From Agromyces italicus DSM 16388 (GTDB taxonomy: Bacteria > Actinomycetota > Actinomycetes > Actinomycetales > Microbacteriaceae): DNA of 64,000 nucleotides. Below, piece after piece: positions 61,135 through 64,000 of the stretch; the stretch's first letter is position 1, and every line of letters starts with the position of its first letter. Below the pieces are notes generated by a model. The model searched no databases. It saw only the letters and a program-made list of their open reading frames with translations, and was not told where the DNA came from. The translations under genes and the position numbers were made by a program. The stretch lies in assembly GCF_000421545.1 (NCBI RefSeq), contig NZ_ATXF01000005.1, forward strand, positions 62,001 to 126,000, read 5' to 3'.

Positions 61135-61275
61135 GCGCGAGCGGCTCCGCTTCGGGACGACGCGCCGCAACTCCGCAACGGCGCCGATCCTGTGGAGCGC
61201 ATCCCGACCCCTCGCCGCTCGCGCGTCGGGTCGGTACGCTGGATGCACAACCTGCTCAGGAGGGTGGTGAGTTCC

Positions 61276-61545
61276 ATGCCCGCAACGAAGCAGTGGAGCG
61301 TCACCGTCGAAATCGACGAAGAAGAGAACACCACGTTGGCGCGTGCCGACATCCGCACGCCCACCGGCCGGGAAGTGACCGGCGTGGGCAAGGCCGACCG
61401 AAATCCGCTCGACCCTAACGTGCCCGCAATCGGTGACGAACTCGCCGTGGCTCGAGCGCTGCGCGATCTGGCCGAGCGGCTTCGGCACACGACGGAGAAG
61501 GACATCTCGGGCATCACCGGCGAGCCGTCGCACGTGCACCGGTAG
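61276..61545 (+). CDS. DUF1876 (dsRBD-like) protein
   Basis: An 89-residue protein. KQWSVTVEIDEEENTTLARA and RTPTGREVTGVGKADRNP, then IGDELAVARALRDLAERL, match DUF1876, whose fold resembles a double-stranded-RNA-binding domain. The family is actinobacterial and sometimes linked to stress or hypoxia regulons. A TACGCT at 61235-61240 is the probable -10; AGGAGG lies 12 bases before the ATG at 61276. Short related GC-rich motifs flank the gene on both sides. Confidence 0.88.
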   Translation: MPATKQWSVTVEIDEEENTTLARADIRTPTGREVTGVGKADRNPLDPNVPAIGDELAVARALRDLAERLRHTTEKDISGITGEPSHVHR

Positions 61546-61741
61546 GCGACACTCGCTCGGCGACTCGATTCGGCGGCACCCCGGGCAGGGGCGTCGCTCC
61601 GCAAAGGCGCACCGCAACTCTGCACCGCCGCCGATTTCTTGAAGGCCACCTCCGATCGCGTGCGGGATGCCTCCGTCAGCACGTCGGGAGGCCCGGCTAC
61701 GCTCGACGCACCAGACCAGACGACGACGCCCGGAGGAGCCC

Positions 61742-63709
61742 GTGCCACTCACCGCCGCCGCCACGACCGCCGCAACTCCTGCGGGCTCGGCTCGCCGGGT
61801 GGAGCACCCGCTCACCGAGGGTGAGATCACGCAGCTCGCCACGCGCCTGCGCGATCCCGCGCGCACCCGCCCGATCGTCGTCGCGTCGACGACCTTCGGC
61901 GATCGCACCCGTCCGGGCGAGCTCCCGCTCGACGTCGACCGGGTGCTCGACGAGGCGGGCGACATCGCCGACATCGTGGTCATCGAGACCGGCGACCCCA
62001 CTTGGCAGCTGAAGGCCCTGCTGCCCGCGCTCCTCCAGGTGTACGGCGGGGCCGCCCGCGTCTACCCGCCCGGGATCACCGCTTCGGGCGACGGCGCGGC
62101 CGACGCGAGGCGGTCGCCGCTGCGGTTTCCCCACCAGCGCGAACGCCTGACCGATGCGATCATCGCCGACGCGCTCGGCCAGGCCCATGCGGCGGGCCTG
62201 TTCAGCCAGGCGGGGGTGGCCAGCCGCGAAGCATCCGGTACCGTGCAGTTCATCACCGCGGGCCGTGCGATCGTGCACCTCGACGGCGACGGCATGGCGA
62301 CGGTCGCGCAAGAGCTCACGTTCTCGCCGACTCCGCTCGACTGGGTTCTGGCGCCGGGCCAGCGGGTCTCGGGCCGGCTCGACCCGTCGACACGGCGACT
62401 GCTGCTCGACGCCGCGACCACCTCGGTCACCGAGATCGCCGAACGTTTCGGGCACGGCGTCGTCACGCTCGCGCTCGTCACGGAGGTCACCGCGGAGCGG
62501 GGCGAGCTGGCGCTGCACCCGGCGGTGCGGCTGCGGGTATCGCGCGAGGATGTCTCGCCGAATCCGCTCGACCGCGTCGACCTGCTGCTCAGCGTGGGTG
62601 AGGTGGTGCGCGTGCGCGTCGTGCACCTCTCGACGGGCGGGCTGCACCTTCGCCTGCACGACGTCGATGACGACGAGCCCATCGCGCCGGCGGTGGCGCT
62701 GCTCGACGGCGGCGACCCGTGGCTCATCGAGGGTCGGTCGTGCGAATCGGCCGGCGACGACGAGACCGACGAACGCTCCGCTGGGGCCGCGGTCGCACGG
62801 CACGCACCGGCGGCGGTCGCACCCGAGGTGGCGGTCGCACCCGAGGTGGCGGTCGCACCCGAGGTGGCGGTCGCACCCGAGGTGGCGGTCGCACCCAGGC
62901 CGGTGCCCGGCGCGGGCCCCAGCCCCGCACCGAAACCCGGGCCCGGAGCCCACCGGGTGGCAGGCGGCCCCGCTGAGGCTGCGCCGACGCCGGCAGCGGG
63001 CCACGGCGGCCGCAGCGCATTGCAGTCGGCGCAGCTCGCCCTCGCCGCAGAACGGGCCCGCGCGGCCGAGCTCGAGCGTCGACTGCACGAAAGCGCGTCG
63101 AGCGATTCCGATCTTGCGCGGTTGCGCGCGCAGGCTGAGTTCCACGAATTGCGCGCCCGTGAGGCCCTTGCGGAGCTCGGCTCGTTGCGCCACCGGGTCG
63201 CCGATCTCGAACGCGACCGGCGCGAATCGTCACGGCTGCTGCGCGCCCGGTCGAAGTCACCTCGAAGCGATGTGCAGACGACGTCGCCGCGCGACCGCGC
63301 CGCGCGATGGGCGAGTCGCACGGCATGGCTCGCGCACGAGATCTCCGCCGCGTGGGCGGCCCGTGTCGAGCCCTACGAGCAGACTGATCATCCGCTCCGC
63401 GAGCACCGCGTCGGCGATCGCTTCGCCGAGTCGTTGCTCGAGCTCGATGCCGCGCAGTTCGACAAGGCGATGAAGGCGATCGTCGACGTGCTGACCGATC
63501 GGGCGAAAGATCTGCCGGGCCGAGACCTGCACCCCTTGCGCGACGGATTGCCGGGTGCTCCGCAACGTCAGCGCAGCGATGGCGCGAAGGCCTGGCGCTG
63601 TGCGATCGAGCGTGAGGTTCCGGGGGCACGGCGCCTGCACTACTGGGTCTGCCCCGATGGTGCGATCGAACTTGCCCAGGTCGGTCTGCACGACGATCTG
63701 GCCGCGTAA
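61742..63709 (+). CDS. Multidomain hypothetical protein with S1-like and coiled-coil regions
   Basis: A 655-residue cytoplasmic protein without a firm family. Residues about 40-105 form an alpha/beta unit (RPIVVASTTFGDRT, IADIVVIETGDPTWQLKALL). Near 275-325 an OB/S1-like stretch reads GEVVRVRVVHLSTGGLHLRL. A linker with four 18-bp in-frame repeats (VAPEVA x4) and Pro-rich sequence follows, then a coiled coil (about 430-510). The C-terminal domain ends LHYWVCPDGAIELAQVGLHD, superficially like a RelE/ParE-type strand. GGAGGAG precedes the GTG start. An RNA-linked role is a guess from the OB fold alone. Confidence 0.72.
   Translation: MPLTAAATTAATPAGSARRVEHPLTEGEITQLATRLRDPARTRPIVVASTTFGDRTRPGELPLDVDRVLDEAGDIADIVVIETGDPTWQLKALLPALLQVYGGAARVYPPGITASGDGAADARRSPLRFPHQRERLTDAIIADALGQAHAAGLFSQAGVASREASGTVQFITAGRAIVHLDGDGMATVAQELTFSPTPLDWVLAPGQRVSGRLDPSTRRLLLDAATTSVTEIAERFGHGVVTLALVTEVTAERGELALHPAVRLRVSREDVSPNPLDRVDLLLSVGEVVRVRVVHLSTGGLHLRLHDVDDDEPIAPAVALLDGGDPWLIEGRSCESAGDDETDERSAGAAVARHAPAAVAPEVAVAPEVAVAPEVAVAPEVAVAPRPVPGAGPSPAPKPGPGAHRVAGGPAEAAPTPAAGHGGRSALQSAQLALAAERARAAELERRLHESASSDSDLARLRAQAEFHELRAREALAELGSLRHRVADLERDRRESSRLLRARSKSPRSDVQTTSPRDRAARWASRTAWLAHEISAAWAARVEPYEQTDHPLREHRVGDRFAESLLELDAAQFDKAMKAIVDVLTDRAKDLPGRDLHPLRDGLPGAPQRQRSDGAKAWRCAIEREVPGARRLHYWVCPDGAIELAQVGLHDDLAA
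62816..62887 (+). repeat. 18-bp in-frame repeat x4 in the multidomain hypothetical gene
   Basis: Four perfect units of GTCGCACCCGAGGTGGCG encode VAPEVA repeats in the linker before the coiled coil. Change of copy number would keep the frame. Confidence 0.93.
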
Positions 63710-63739
63710 GGGCGACGACAGATCAACGAGAATGGGTCG

Positions 63740-64000
63740 GTGACCGCAACCGAACGCTTCCGCCTGCGCATCTCGCTCGTCGAGAGCGAGCCCGAGATCT
63801 GGCGCACCCTCGACGTCGACGGGCGACTGACGCTCGACGAGTTGCACGACGCGATCCAGATCGCGTTCGGCTGGCACGACGTGCATCTGCACGAGTTCGG
63901 CGAGCGCGAGCCGTGGCCGACCGCACGGCGACTGCCGACGATCGGCCGCCCGCAGCGCCGCTGGCTGCCCGCCGAGCAGCTCGACGAGGCCGCGCACGGC
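63740..64000 (+). CDS. pRiA4b ORF-3/IS1096 TnpR-like protein, cut by the window end
   Basis: The first 87 codons of a gene that runs off the right edge. RLRISLVESEPEIWRTLDVD, then TLDELHDAIQIAFGWHDVHL and HEFG match the pRiA4b ORF-3/IS1096 TnpR-like family (MM3350-like fold). Despite the name this is not a transposase and no IS ends are seen. The GTG start has GAGAAT six bases before it. The 622-residue protein at 56566 carries a segment known from the C-terminal part of longer members of this family. Confidence 0.82.
   Translation, partial: MTATERFRLRISLVESEPEIWRTLDVDGRLTLDELHDAIQIAFGWHDVHLHEFGEREPWPTARRLPTIGRPQRRWLPAEQLDEAAHG

Noticed and set aside
61742-63709. Toxin-antitoxin pair (RelE/ParE-like C-terminus of the 655-residue protein)
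   Set aside because: The resemblance is one strand pattern at the end of a very large protein; there is no small partner gene of antitoxin type.
63740-64000. Insertion sequence suggested by the family name IS1096 TnpR-like
   Set aside because: The name is historical; the protein is not a transposase and no inverted repeats or target duplications were seen.

Overview
The window is high-GC actinobacterial DNA, most like a member of the Microbacteriaceae. The base composition is strongly G+C rich throughout. Several families are typical of that group: DUF2510, LGFP repeats, DUF1876, DUF5684, deazaflavin-dependent reductase, RpiR/SIS and ROK regulators beside sugar ABC transporters, and a DUF3516 helicase. 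Many genes start leaderlessly, with a TANNNT hexamer 6-8 bases before the start codon. No rRNA, tRNA, CRISPR array, insertion sequence or prophage is visible. The window reads as ordinary chromosome, unusually rich in short palindromic and tandem repeats.

Layout. 0-16 kb: a double TetR regulator convergent with recQ, a very large secreted nuclease/5'-nucleotidase, a DMT permease, a DUF3516 DExH helicase, an LGFP-repeat protein, a DUF1353 membrane protein, an AEC carrier and a divergent MFS permease. 16-23 kb: small genes, namely a GyrI-like protein, an ArsR/AHSA1/VOC operon behind a readable promoter-operator, a PhnB-like VOC protein, a zinc-ribbon protein, two cold-shock genes, VanZ-like and DUF2510 membrane proteins, and a YbdK-type ligase. 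23-32 kb: a peptidoglycan-recycling operon (binding protein, two permeases, NagZ, AnmK, MurQ, RpiR regulator) with a divergent BadF-type amino-sugar kinase. 32-45 kb: two secreted proteins of unknown role, a heterodimeric ABC exporter, an MFS permease, a large secreted M14 carboxypeptidase, Ogt, DUF1905 and a MetE/UROD-like barrel protein. 45-54 kb: a mannoside operon (ROK regulator, ABC importer, GH38 alpha-mannosidase). 54-64 kb: an epoxide-hydrolase-like enzyme, hypotheticals, an F420-type reductase, DUF5684, an alpha/beta hydrolase, DUF1876, a large unknown coiled-coil protein and the start of a pRiA4b ORF-3/IS1096 TnpR-like protein.

How the genes work together. In the 23-32 kb cluster the ABC system should import MurNAc-type sugars unphosphorylated. 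NagZ frees amino sugars from muropeptides, AnmK phosphorylates anhydroMurNAc, the divergent kinase phosphorylates free MurNAc/GlcNAc, and MurQ converts MurNAc-6P to GlcNAc-6P. In the 45-54 kb cluster the importer brings in mannosides for the cytoplasmic mannosidase under ROK control.

The most unusual content is repeat DNA. (1) An 82-bp palindrome of 31-bp arms around a 19-20 nt loop occurs in four copies. (2) A dispersed GGTTGAGGAG...CTCGAAACC element is inserted in frame into anmK, nagZ and the mannosidase, and is expanded with a 39-bp period in two of them. (3) A 26-mer is repeated three times in one convergent intergenic gap. (4) An octamer array, (GTACCGAA)3, occurs at three places. (5) Gene 3' ends are tandemly duplicated: recQ by 86 bp, and the zinc-ribbon gene by 22 bp in five copies.
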